The notes below the pieces were generated by a model. It was given only the letters and a program-made list of their open reading frames with translations, did not search any database and was not told where the DNA came from. This document shows, piece after piece, positions 32,258 to 40,344 of a DNA stretch of 63,957 nt. Position numbers and translations under genes: made by a program. The stretch comes from Neobacillus mesonae (lineage in GTDB: Bacteria > Bacillota > Bacilli > Paenibacillales > Paenibacillaceae): NCBI GenBank assembly GCA_023715865.1, contig JAMBOW010000012.1, forward strand, positions 1-63,957. The letters are read 5' to 3'. How positions within the stretch are numbered: the stretch's first letter is position 1; every line of letters begins with the position of its first letter.

Positions 32258-33754
32258 ATGAGCGGAGCAATAACCGTTGTTGGTCTCGGTTCAGGCGGAG
32301 AGGACCAGCTGACGCTTGGAATATTGAAAGTATTAAAAAAAGCAAACCATATTTATGCGAGAACACACGATCATCCGGTGTTTAATGATTTAAAAGATCT
32401 ACAATTGACGATCACTTCTTTCGATAATATATATGAAGCCAAAAGTTCTTTTCCAGAAGTCTATGATGCCATAACGAACGAGCTCATTGCATTGGCTGCA
32501 GCAGCACCCGGCGAAGAGATTGTGTATGCAGTACCAGGCCATCCGATGGTAGCGGAATCAACGGTTCAGCTGCTTAAGGAGCGCTGCCCGGAGCGGGGGA
32601 TCAGTCTCAGCGTTCTTGGAGGCGAGAGCTTCTTGGATGAAGCCTTTACAAGGCTCGGATTTGATCCGATTGAAGGCTTTCAGCTGCTTGATGCTGGCGT
32701 GATTGACAGCAGTCTGTTCCATCCGCAGCTTCATACGGTTATCGGCCAAGTATATGATATGTTCACTGCTTCCGATGTAAAGCTGAGCTTAATGGAGATT
32801 TACCCTGACGATACTCTCGTTTACGCCTGTCATGCTCTGGGAGTGAGCGGCCAAGAACAGATACATAAAGTCCCGTTATATGAGCTTGACCGAGTCGAAG
32901 GTTACGGCAACCTTTCCCTGATCTATGTACCGAAAAGCGAGGATGAACAGCTGAGAAGACGGACCTTCAGCCGCTTGCATGAGATTGTGGCCATCTTACG
33001 GAGTCCTGAAGGCTGTCCTTGGGACCGTGAACAGACGCATGCCTCCATTCGCAAGAACTTGATTGAGGAAACGTATGAAGTGATTGAAACCATTGATGAA
33101 GACGATCCGGATCATATGAAAGAGGAGCTCGGCGATTTGCTGCTGCAAATTATGCTCCATTCCCAAATGGAGGAGGAAGTCGGGTCCTTTAATGTTTTTG
33201 ATGTCATTGAAGGATTGAATGACAAGCTGATCTTCCGCCATCCCCATGTGTTTGGAGATGACAAAGCGGGCGATGCAGGCGAAGCGCTGGCGAACTGGGA
33301 CGCCATGAAGCTGGAGGAGAAGAAGCGCAAAGGACAAAGCAGCGAGGATTCATCTGCTCTAGCCGGTATACCGCGCGATCTGCCTGCTCTAATGAAGGCG
33401 TACAAGCTTCAGAAGAAGGCTTCTAAGGTCGGCTTTGATTGGGATGATGTGAACGGGGTAATCGTTAAGGTAGAAGAAGAGCTGGCAGAACTCAGAGAGG
33501 CGATCTCTGAAGGACACTCTCCAAGAGAGCAGCTGCTTGAGTTCGGTGATGTCCTGTTTGCAGCAGCTAACATTGCAAGATTTATTGATGCTGACCCCGA
33601 AGAGGCGCTCTCGGCAACAAATCGAAAGTTTGACCGCAGATTCCGTTATATTGAAGAGCGTTTGGCGGAACAGGGACGGACTGTGCATGATAGCAGCCTA
33701 GACGAGATGGAGCACTATTGGCAGGAAGCGAAAAAGGCGCTCAAGGATGAATAG
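32258..33754 (+). CDS. yabN: YabN: tetrapyrrole-methylase-like / MazG pyrophosphohydrolase fusion
   Basis: A 498-residue fusion. The N-terminal half (about 1-220) is a SAM-dependent tetrapyrrole-methylase fold (ITVVGLGSGGEDQLTLG, YAVPGHPMVAESTV), the C-terminal half two MazG-type NTP pyrophosphatase units (about 230-340 and 380-495), with EETYEVIE and ELGDLLLQIMLHSQ, then KVEEELAELREAI and EFGDVLFAAANIARF. It should clear non-canonical nucleoside triphosphates. ATG 32258 is 7 nt after GGAGGT; ATG 32252 touches the binding site. Same fusion and place as Bacillus YabN. Confidence 0.93.
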   Translation: MSGAITVVGLGSGGEDQLTLGILKVLKKANHIYARTHDHPVFNDLKDLQLTITSFDNIYEAKSSFPEVYDAITNELIALAAAAPGEEIVYAVPGHPMVAESTVQLLKERCPERGISLSVLGGESFLDEAFTRLGFDPIEGFQLLDAGVIDSSLFHPQLHTVIGQVYDMFTASDVKLSLMEIYPDDTLVYACHALGVSGQEQIHKVPLYELDRVEGYGNLSLIYVPKSEDEQLRRRTFSRLHEIVAILRSPEGCPWDREQTHASIRKNLIEETYEVIETIDEDDPDHMKEELGDLLLQIMLHSQMEEEVGSFNVFDVIEGLNDKLIFRHPHVFGDDKAGDAGEALANWDAMKLEEKKRKGQSSEDSSALAGIPRDLPALMKAYKLQKKASKVGFDWDDVNGVIVKVEEELAELREAISEGHSPREQLLEFGDVLFAAANIARFIDADPEEALSATNRKFDRRFRYIEERLAEQGRTVHDSSLDEMEHYWQEAKKALKDE

Positions 33755-33803
33755 ATGATTCATAATTGGAGCAAAGTTCTCTTTTCCTAAGAGCGGGTAC
33801 GGT

Positions 33804-33833
33804 TTGACAATGGCACCTAAAATGTCGTATTCT
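33804..33833 (+). promoter_or_regulatory. promoter of hup inside an inverted repeat
   Basis: TTGACA (33804-33809) and TATTCT (33828-33833) are 18 nt apart. The inverted repeat ACGGTTTG/CAAACCGT (33799-33806 and 33838-33845) frames them. A second hairpin, TGATGCCA/TGGCATCA (33851-33869), lies in the leader, without a T run on the + strand. Confidence 0.5.
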
Positions 33834-34004
33834 TGATCAAACCGTGCCACTGATGCCATGCTGGCATCAAAAAAAGATGCATTACAGCAGGATTTTTCCG
33901 GTATAAGCAAGAATAGAGAGTAGTAAAGTTACGTAACGGGACAAGCGTATCGACGCTCAGATGAAGTTGCGTATTATTTTCTTTAATTTGGGAGGCTTTT
34001 AAAC

Positions 34005-34277
34005 ATGAACAAAACAGACTTGATCAACAACATTTCAGAAAAAAGCGGATTGACTAAAAAAGACGTAGAAGCTGTACTTAACAACTTCCTCGGCGAAATT
34101 ACTGATGCGCTTGCAAGTGGCGATAAAGTTCAATTGATCGGTTTCGGTACATTTGAAACTCGCAAACGTTCCGGACGTACTGGACGCAACCCGCAAACAG
34201 GAAAAGCAATTGAAATCCCTGCTTCTAATGTGCCAGCTTTCAAAGCAGGCAATAAACTTAAAGAAGCTGTAAAGTAA
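34005..34277 (+). CDS. hup: DNA-binding protein HU
   Basis: The main nucleoid protein, a 90-residue dimer that bends DNA. MNKTDLINNISEKSGLTKKD, GFGTFETRKRSGRTGRNPQTGK (the DNA-embracing arm) and IPASNVPAFKAGNKLKEAV match HU. GGGAGG is 10 nt before the ATG. In Bacillus subtilis hbs lies elsewhere; here it is inserted between yabN and rqcP, and the next gene starts directly at its stop codon. Confidence 0.97.
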   Translation: MNKTDLINNISEKSGLTKKDVEAVLNNFLGEITDALASGDKVQLIGFGTFETRKRSGRTGRNPQTGKAIEIPASNVPAFKAGNKLKEAVK

Positions 34278-34556
34278 ATGCGTGTTGATAAATTTCTTAA
34301 AGTGTCCAGGCTGATTAAGCGCCGCACCGTAGCAAAGGATGTTTCCGAGCAGGGAAGAGTGCTGATCAATGGACGCGAGGCGAAGCCCAGCACCAGCGTT
34401 AAGGTGGGGGATGAGATCACTGTTCAATTCGGACAGAAGCTCGTAACCGTTCGCGTCGAACGTCTTGCCGAGAGCACTCGTAAGGAAGAGGCATCCAGCT
34501 TATTTACTGTAGTGAGGGAAGAGCCGATCGCCAGGGATACTGGACTTGATTTTTAA
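34278..34556 (+). CDS. rqcP: RqcP (YabO), S4-domain ribosome quality-control factor
   Basis: A 92-residue RNA-binding protein that works with RqcH in alanine tailing of stalled nascent chains on 50S subunits. The S4 domain covers residues 1-60: MRVDKFLKVSRLIKRRTVAKD and GRVLINGREAKPSTSVKVGDEI. ATG 34278 follows the hup stop codon with no gap, and its only upstream region is hup coding sequence, so it is likely translated by coupling. Confidence 0.94.
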   Translation: MRVDKFLKVSRLIKRRTVAKDVSEQGRVLINGREAKPSTSVKVGDEITVQFGQKLVTVRVERLAESTRKEEASSLFTVVREEPIARDTGLDF

Positions 34557-34573
34557 ATGCCTGACACGAATAC

Positions 34574-34615
34574 AAAGCGCGCTATCCTCCATACAAGGAT
34601 AGCGCGCTTTTTTTT
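34574..34615 (+). terminator. terminator after rqcP
   Basis: AAAGCGCGCTATCCT pairs with AGGATAGCGCGCTTT around a short loop, then a T run; the strongest terminator in this part of the window. Confidence 0.95.
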
Positions 34616-34684
34616 CATTCAGGGTATGTTCTAATCTCTGTTTCTTGCCCATAAGCTAGGGGTAAGAAGGGAGGGGTACATGCC

Positions 34685-34969
34685 ATGATGGAACATACAA
34701 AGCAGAAACAGCACAGCTTATCGATCCAAAACCGGAAGCTGCTTGATATCACAGGTGTTATAAATGTCGAGAGCTTTGACAGCGAGGAGTTTCTACTCAA
34801 GACAGAGCTCGGCCATCTGACCATTCGAGGAAACAACTTACATATCAAGAACCTCAGCTTGGAAGAGGGATTACTGTCAATTGAGGGTTACGTCAGCTCC
34901 CTTGTCTATTTGGATCCCGGTTCAAACACTAAATCAGGAAAAGGACTTCTTGGTAAGCTGTTTCGATGA
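34685..34969 (+). CDS. yabP: sporulation protein YabP
   Basis: A 94-residue protein of the YabP/YqfC family, needed for sporulation in Bacillus and linked to cortex or coat formation. QNRKLLDITGVINVESFDSEEFLLKTELGHLTIRG is the family core. GAAGGGAGGGG lies 8-14 nt before ATG 34685, which is followed by a second ATG. It overlaps yabQ by 4 nt (ATGA), so the pair is translationally coupled. Confidence 0.93.
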   Translation: MMEHTKQKQHSLSIQNRKLLDITGVINVESFDSEEFLLKTELGHLTIRGNNLHIKNLSLEEGLLSIEGYVSSLVYLDPGSNTKSGKGLLGKLFR

Positions 34970-35535
34970 ATCCGGAGATTCAATGGCTTACTTTGGGATG
35001 GATGCTCCTCTCCGGGGCAATGATGGGTGTCGTATATGACAGTTACCGGGTGCTGTCGGGGCAATTAAGATTCCCACGGTGGAGCATTCACATCCTTGAT
35101 CTGATGTATTGGCTCATTGCAGCCTTATTTATATTTCGGACACTCTATACGATTAACCACGGAGACCTTCGGTTTTATGTCTTTTTAGGGCTATTTATAG
35201 GGGTTTGGGTCTATTTTTTGGTTTTAAGTGTTACGATTCAAAAAATTGTGGTAATGTTAATTGGAATTATAAAACGATTGGTATATATGGTTTACCGAGT
35301 ACTATATGTGCTAATTGTGCTTCCGATAAAGGGAAGCCTAAGAATTTTGCGCATTATATTCGGCTTTGTTATGGCTATAATTATATTTCTCATCAAGATG
35401 CTTTACCAAATTGTCAAACCGATCCTTAAACTGCTTTACTTACCGTTAAGACCGCTGCTTCGGAAATGGAAGACACCGGGGTGGATGGAGCGTGTGGGTG
35501 TTCGGATTAAAGAGTGGTGGACATATTGGTTTTAG
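34966..35535 (+). CDS. yabQ: spore cortex biosynthesis protein YabQ
   Basis: A 189-residue membrane protein needed for cortex synthesis. Three or more transmembrane helices lie at about 8-25, 42-62 and 67-90, followed by a long hydrophobic-basic segment (about 90-165). The YDSYRVL motif (about 25-31) is typical. The start overlaps the yabP stop. Confidence 0.92.
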   Translation: MNPEIQWLTLGWMLLSGAMMGVVYDSYRVLSGQLRFPRWSIHILDLMYWLIAALFIFRTLYTINHGDLRFYVFLGLFIGVWVYFLVLSVTIQKIVVMLIGIIKRLVYMVYRVLYVLIVLPIKGSLRILRIIFGFVMAIIIFLIKMLYQIVKPILKLLYLPLRPLLRKWKTPGWMERVGVRIKEWWTYWF

Positions 35536-35569
35536 ATGAGCCCTGAAATATTAGAAGGAGGTACCACGT

Positions 35570-35914
35570 ATGAGTAAACCGCCCTTGCGTCATGTTCGCA
35601 GCACATCACAAGTTCCACCGCAGAAATCCAAAGTAACTGGGGCACGCAGGCGAATCATGCTGTGGCTTGCTTTTATTGTTTGCTTTACAGGGTGGGCAGG
35701 GTACACTTTCTATAATCAGTCTGTTCAAATAGCGGACAAGAATGCCAAGCTTGAGCAGGCAAATCAGATCAATAGCGATACAGAACAGGAAATGACAGAG
35801 CTGAAGAGCGAGGTTGAAAGACTTCAGGACCCTGAGTACATAGGTCAGCTTGCTCGCAAAAAATATGGAATGTTCATGCCGGGAGAAACACCAATCTATC
35901 CAGTAGATGAATAG
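35570..35914 (+). CDS. divIC: cell-division septum protein DivIC
   Basis: A 114-residue bitopic protein of the FtsB/DivIC family. A basic N-terminal tail, one transmembrane helix (about 28-50) and an external coiled coil (about 54-85) are visible, followed by ARKKYGMFMPGE, typical of DivIC. It joins FtsL and DivIB in the divisome. GGAGGTACC is the binding site. Confidence 0.93.
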   Translation: MSKPPLRHVRSTSQVPPQKSKVTGARRRIMLWLAFIVCFTGWAGYTFYNQSVQIADKNAKLEQANQINSDTEQEMTELKSEVERLQDPEYIGQLARKKYGMFMPGETPIYPVDE

Positions 35915-36096
35915 GATGAATGGGAAGCGGCTGAAGCAAAACATAACTGGTATTTCATTCATCCAGTACCGTAAAATAGGCATAAAAGCGGGCATTCGTT
36001 CAGTTGACCTTGCTTTAGGGCATAAGGTATAATTGACATACCGCAACGGATTTAAAAATCGGGTTGTATATTTTTAAGGGAGGATCATTTTATTCT

Positions 36097-36624
36097 ATGG
36101 CAATTGAAGTGGGCACCAAGTTAGAGGGCAAAGTGACAGGCATCACGCATTTTGGAGCATTTGTGGATCTGTCAGGAGGTGTCACGGGTCTCGTTCACAT
36201 CTCGGAAATCGCCGATAATTACGTCAAGGATGTCAACGATCACTTGAAGATCAATGACGTCGTAACCGTAAAGGTTATTAACGTTGATAAAGACGGCAAA
36301 ATTGGACTTTCCATTAAGCAGGCGGTAGATCGTCCTGCAGGTGAAGTACAACAACAGGCTCGTCCACCTAGAGCACCAAGACCGGAACGTACTGGTGGTG
36401 GAGACAGAGAGCGATTTGGCGGCGGCAGCGGTGGCGGCGGTAGCTATAACAATCGTGAACGGGGGGGGCGTCCTTACAAACCTTCTTCCGGCAAGCCTTC
36501 GTTTGGCAAGCCTTCATTTGAGGATAAAATGTCACGCTTCCTGAAAGACAGTGAAGAACGGATTTCGTCGCTGAAGAAGAACACAGAAGGTAAACGTGGA
36601 GGCCGCGGCGCGAAACGCATGTAA
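36097..36624 (+). CDS. yabR: S1-domain RNA-binding protein YabR
   Basis: A 175-residue protein. The N-terminal 75 residues are an S1 domain (VGTKLEGKVTGITHFGAFVD, LVHISEIAD, KVINVDKDGKIGLSIKQ) like those of polynucleotide phosphorylase. The rest is a long disordered tail rich in Gly, Arg, Pro and Ser, with RERGGRPYKP and a repeated KPSFGKPSF. ATG 36097 is the best start; AAGGGAGGA is 12 nt upstream. Likely binds RNA or ribosomes. Confidence 0.92.
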   Translation: MAIEVGTKLEGKVTGITHFGAFVDLSGGVTGLVHISEIADNYVKDVNDHLKINDVVTVKVINVDKDGKIGLSIKQAVDRPAGEVQQQARPPRAPRPERTGGGDRERFGGGSGGGGSYNNRERGGRPYKPSSGKPSFGKPSFEDKMSRFLKDSEERISSLKKNTEGKRGGRGAKRM

Positions 36625-36665
36625 GTCATCAACCTGATCTTACGTATATAGTATGATGTATAGAA

Positions 36666-36698
36666 GAACCACAGACTACTGAGTCTGTGGTTTTTTTG
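36666..36698 (+). terminator. terminator after yabR
   Basis: AACCACAGACT pairs perfectly with AGTCTGTGGTT (4 nt loop) and seven T follow. Confidence 0.93.
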
Positions 36699-36900
36699 TC
36701 GCATCTAAAGAATCGTGCGACATCTTTCAAGGGAATTCCGGTAATCTCTTTTCATATCGCTAGCGTATTAAGGCGGAGCTGGATATCGAATGAAGGCGAG
36801 AGCTACTCGAATCGAATGGGATAAACCCATACGGGGGTTCTATTCGCATATGTTCGTCTGAACTTTCGCAGACCCCCTGTTTTTGTCGGAAATTTCTTTT
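36699..36900 (+). other. yabR-spoIIE spacer with hairpins, no tRNA
   Basis: No coding frame is supported. A GTCGCA/TGCGAC repeat lies at about 36698-36721 and a GGGGGT/ACCCCC pairing at 36833-36877 is followed by TGTTTTT, a possible weak terminator. In Bacillus two tRNA genes occupy this place; I see no tRNA arms here. Confidence 0.45.
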
Positions 36901-36950
36901 GGGGTTGTCTGAGGTTCTGACAAACTTTCACAGAACAAGCTGACTATAAT
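36884..36950 (+). promoter_or_regulatory. spoIIE promoter with Spo0A-like boxes
   Basis: TATAAT at 36945-36950 is a perfect -10, with TGACTATAAT context. There is no good -35 at 17 nt. Degenerate Spo0A boxes lie upstream: TGTCGGA 36884-36890, TGTCTGA 36906-36912 and TCTGACA 36916-36922 (reverse). This fits the Spo0A-activated sigma-A promoter of Bacillus spoIIE. Confidence 0.6.
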
Positions 36951-36986
36951 GGGTCCATCAAATCTAACGATTGGGGTGCCAAACAA

Positions 36987-39491
36987 ATGGACAAGTGGAA
37001 TGTAATACCTTTCCCTGGACTCAGAACAGGCAAAGGAGGCAAAGCCATTCGTCGAGAAACGAGCATGAAAATAAAAAACTGGGCAGGATCGCTGAAGGCG
37101 GTACAATACATCGCAGAGAAGAAATGGATGATTCTGCTGACGGTAATGGGTTTTTTGCTCGGAAAGGCTATGATATTGGACGAGTTATCACCCTTTGCCA
37201 TAGCCTACTTCGCCGTCATTATGTTCCTGAGAAGAGATTTTTTGCTCCCGGTGGGGTTCGCCATTTTGGCAGGAGGATTCTTTGCGCCGTATCCAACACT
37301 CTTTACAATCGCCGCCGAGCTCAGCATTTTCTATCTCCTCTACCGAGGGCTTTCATCTTTTGGCAGGACCGAGTTGTCCTACGCACCGGTGATGGTGTTC
37401 ACATCAGCCTTTATGGTCAATTTGTTTACCGTCCTGATCGGACCCTCATTCACATGGTACGCGGTCCTAATGATGACGATCGATGCCGTGCTGAGCTTTG
37501 TACTTACGCTTGTATTTATTCAGGCTATACCCGTTTTCACCTACCGCAAAAAAAATGTAAACCTCCGCAGCGAGGAGATCCTGTGCCTTATTATTCTACT
37601 GGCATCTGTTATGACAGGAGCTGTCGGTTTTACGGTATATAATCTTTCAGCAGAAAATGTGCTGTCACGTTATCTTATTCTCGTCTTTGCCTTGGTGGGC
37701 GGTGCACCGCTTGGAGCCTCGGTAGGAGTGATTACCGGACTAATTCTAAGTCTGGCCAACATGTCGGCCATATATCAGATGAGCCTGCTCGCTTTTTCAG
37801 GTATGCTGGCAGGAATGCTCAAGGAGGGAAAAAAGCTAACCGTATCGCTTGGGATGCTGCTTGGTTCTTCTATTCTGGCTATTTATCTCGGCGGAACAGG
37901 GGATGTCATTACATCAACCTATGAAAGCTGTGCTGCTATATTGCTCTTTTTACTGACGCCAAAAAGCATATTGAATGTCATCTCAAAATATGTGCCTGGC
38001 ACTCAGGATCACAGTCATAATCAGCATGAATACGCAAAGCGTATACGAGATTTGACTGCGGAGCGGGTAAGCAAGTTCTCACAGGTGTTTAAGCAGCTGT
38101 CCAAAAGCTTTGATCAGATGTCCGCAGCGCCTGAGATGAAGCAAGGCCAGCAGGACATGGAGCATTTTATGAATGCTGTAGCCAATGGAGCCTGCGCTTC
38201 TTGCTTCAAGCAGTCCCAGTGCTGGGACGGCAAGTTCTATCAAACCTATAAATATATGACGGAAATGATGACAACCATCGAAGAAAATCCGGATTTCTCA
38301 CCCAAGGATATTCCGGCTTCCTGGACGAAAACCTGTGCGAAAACGGAAGCTGTACTAGATGTGATGAAGCGTCAGTACGGGCTATACCAAGATAATATGC
38401 AGTGGAAAAGACAAATATACGACAGTCGTGTTCTGGTCGCTGAGCAATTGTCTGGCGTGTCTCAGGTAATGGAGGACCTGGCACGGGAGATCAAGCGCGA
38501 AACGACGATTATGCACAAACAGGAGGATCAGATCCGCACTGCTTTAGAGCAGCTTGGTCTATCCATTCACAGTATTGAGATCATTAATCTGGATCCGGGT
38601 CAGGTGGAAATCGAGATCGTTCATGCCTATACGAAAGGATTTGATGAATGCCGAAAAATCATCGCACCGCTTCTTTCTAACATTCTGGACGAGCATATTG
38701 CCGTCGTGGAGGAGGTTACGACTTTACCGAAGCAAGGGCTGTCTACAGTCATCTTCGGTTCTGCCAAAACTTATGAGGTGACCACAGGCGTAGCTGGCGC
38801 GGCAAAGGGTGGAGGTCTTTTGTCAGGAGACAGCTACAGCGCACTTGAGCTTGGAAATGGAACATTTGCTGTCGCATTAAGCGATGGAATGGGCAACGGA
38901 GAGAGGGCAAGACTCGAGAGCAGCACTGCCTTAAGCATTTTGGAACAGCTTCTTCAATCCGGGATGGATGCGAAGCTTGCGATCAAATCAGTTAATTCCA
39001 TATTATTGCTCCGTTCACCGGAGGAGATTTATGCCACGGTAGACATGGCACTTATTGATCAGTATTCTGCTCAAACTACGTTTATGAAGATTGGATCGAC
39101 GCCAAGCTTCATTAAGAGAGGAGATGAGGTCATCCCTGTCTCCGCCAGCAATTTGCCGATTGGCATTATTAAAGATATCGAGGTGGATCTTGTCAGCATT
39201 CAGCTGCAGCCGGGAGATATCGTCATTATGATGACCGATGGCATTTATGATGCGCCCGGATATGCGGTAAATAAAGAAATGTGGATGAAGCGGATGATCC
39301 AGGAGATGAATAGTGAAGATCCGCAGGAAATTGCCGATATTCTATTAGAGCGTGTTATTCGTTATCAGCAAAATAAAATACATGACGACATGACCGTTGT
39401 TGTCGGGAGAGTGGATCATTTCAGGCCGGAATGGGCGACACTGCACATACCGGGTATTGATCGAATGGAGCGTCCGAGAACTGTCAGCTGA
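36987..39491 (+). CDS. spoIIE: stage II sporulation protein E (serine phosphatase)
   Basis: Dephosphorylates SpoIIAA and so activates sigma-F; it also associates with the division septum. The 834 residues have about ten transmembrane helices (about 45-335), a central regulatory domain (about 340-590) with conserved cysteines, and a C-terminal PP2C phosphatase domain (about 600-815) with LSDGMGNGERA and VIMMTDGIYDAPG holding the metal aspartates. ATG 36987 follows GGGGTGCC. It is followed by yabS and yabT. Confidence 0.96.
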   Translation: MDKWNVIPFPGLRTGKGGKAIRRETSMKIKNWAGSLKAVQYIAEKKWMILLTVMGFLLGKAMILDELSPFAIAYFAVIMFLRRDFLLPVGFAILAGGFFAPYPTLFTIAAELSIFYLLYRGLSSFGRTELSYAPVMVFTSAFMVNLFTVLIGPSFTWYAVLMMTIDAVLSFVLTLVFIQAIPVFTYRKKNVNLRSEEILCLIILLASVMTGAVGFTVYNLSAENVLSRYLILVFALVGGAPLGASVGVITGLILSLANMSAIYQMSLLAFSGMLAGMLKEGKKLTVSLGMLLGSSILAIYLGGTGDVITSTYESCAAILLFLLTPKSILNVISKYVPGTQDHSHNQHEYAKRIRDLTAERVSKFSQVFKQLSKSFDQMSAAPEMKQGQQDMEHFMNAVANGACASCFKQSQCWDGKFYQTYKYMTEMMTTIEENPDFSPKDIPASWTKTCAKTEAVLDVMKRQYGLYQDNMQWKRQIYDSRVLVAEQLSGVSQVMEDLAREIKRETTIMHKQEDQIRTALEQLGLSIHSIEIINLDPGQVEIEIVHAYTKGFDECRKIIAPLLSNILDEHIAVVEEVTTLPKQGLSTVIFGSAKTYEVTTGVAGAAKGGGLLSGDSYSALELGNGTFAVALSDGMGNGERARLESSTALSILEQLLQSGMDAKLAIKSVNSILLLRSPEEIYATVDMALIDQYSAQTTFMKIGSTPSFIKRGDEVIPVSASNLPIGIIKDIEVDLVSIQLQPGDIVIMMTDGIYDAPGYAVNKEMWMKRMIQEMNSEDPQEIADILLERVIRYQQNKIHDDMTVVVGRVDHFRPEWATLHIPGIDRMERPRTVS

Positions 39492-39533
39492 TCAGCGTCT
39501 ATATTATATAGAAGAAAAAAAACCCGTTTGAAT

Positions 39534-39576
39534 CGAATCCATACTGGAAATAATAGGGATATGTAGATGGATTCGA
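39534..39576 (+). promoter_or_regulatory. hairpin before yabS
   Basis: CGAATCCAT and ATGGATTCG form a 9 bp perfect inverted repeat around a long AT-rich loop, ending just before the yabS ribosome-binding site AAAGGGGAAG. No T run follows. Confidence 0.4.
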
Positions 39577-39591
39577 AAGGGGAAGAGAAGA

Positions 39592-40344
39592 ATGAAGCAA
39601 ATTCTGCTTATAACTGATGGATGCTCGAATGTAGGATCCAGTCCCGTTCTTGCTGCGGCTCATGCCTTGGAGGAGGGCATAACCGTAAATGTGGTAGGCG
39701 TAATCGACTACGGTACCATTGGAGAGCTGGGAAGCCAGGAAATCGATGAAATTGCAAAGGCGGGAGGGGGCATCAGTCGTATTGTCGGTACGCCTCATTT
39801 GGCAAAGACGATGCAGATGATGACTCGTAAGACCGTGGTTCAGACGATTGAGATGGCGGTTAATAAGGAGCTGAAGCAGATATTAGGCAAGGGGGCAGGT
39901 GCACTTACCGAGCTTCCTCCGCATCAGCGCGCGGAGGTCGTTGAGGTTATGGACAATTTAAGTGAAACCACGCCGCTTCAGGTAGCGCTGTTAATTGATG
40001 CAAGCGCAAGCATGAAGCCTAAGCTTCCAGCGGTAGAGGAAGGAATACGGGATTTGATGCTGAGCCTTCAGGCGCGTGAAGGAAGAAGCGAAATCTCCGT
40101 CTTTCACTTTCCCGGAAAGCATGGAGGGGAGGATGCCGTCATCGACATCCCATGGACTGATAACCTTCATGCACTTCGTTCGATGTTCAGCCGATTGAAT
40201 ATGCGGGGAGCTACTCCGACAGGACCGGCAATATTGAAGGTGATGGATTATTATCGTTATGGTACACTAAACGAACACGAGCTTATTTCTTATGATCAAG
40301 GGACAAAAGAAGGGATGCTGGGTGACTATGCCGCTGGATCCTGA
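39592..40344 (+). CDS. yabS: YabS, von Willebrand A-like protein with permuted motifs
   Basis: A 250-residue cytoplasmic protein of unknown function. Residues 130-220 show the first half of a vWA domain: VALLIDASASMK with the MIDAS DxSxS at 136-140, and ATPTG (207-211) as the threonine loop. Residues 1-70 look like the second half: ILLITDG (TDG at 8-10) and GITVNVVGV. The order is therefore reversed against the usual DxSxS, T, D. Lies between spoIIE and yabT as in Bacillus and overlaps yabT by 17 nt. Confidence 0.88.
   Translation: MKQILLITDGCSNVGSSPVLAAAHALEEGITVNVVGVIDYGTIGELGSQEIDEIAKAGGGISRIVGTPHLAKTMQMMTRKTVVQTIEMAVNKELKQILGKGAGALTELPPHQRAEVVEVMDNLSETTPLQVALLIDASASMKPKLPAVEEGIRDLMLSLQAREGRSEISVFHFPGKHGGEDAVIDIPWTDNLHALRSMFSRLNMRGATPTGPAILKVMDYYRYGTLNEHELISYDQGTKEGMLGDYAAGS

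Noticed and set aside
33698..33910. Minus-strand 70-codon frame between yabN and hup
   Set aside because: No ribosome-binding site or family resemblance; it overlaps the end of yabN and the hup promoter.
36720..36890. tRNA genes before spoIIE, as in Bacillus subtilis
   Set aside because: No T-arm GTTCGANNC in a tRNA context and no foldable cloverleaf could be found.
39499..39798. Minus-strand 99-codon frame over the yabS start
   Set aside because: Antisense to yabS, no supporting signals.
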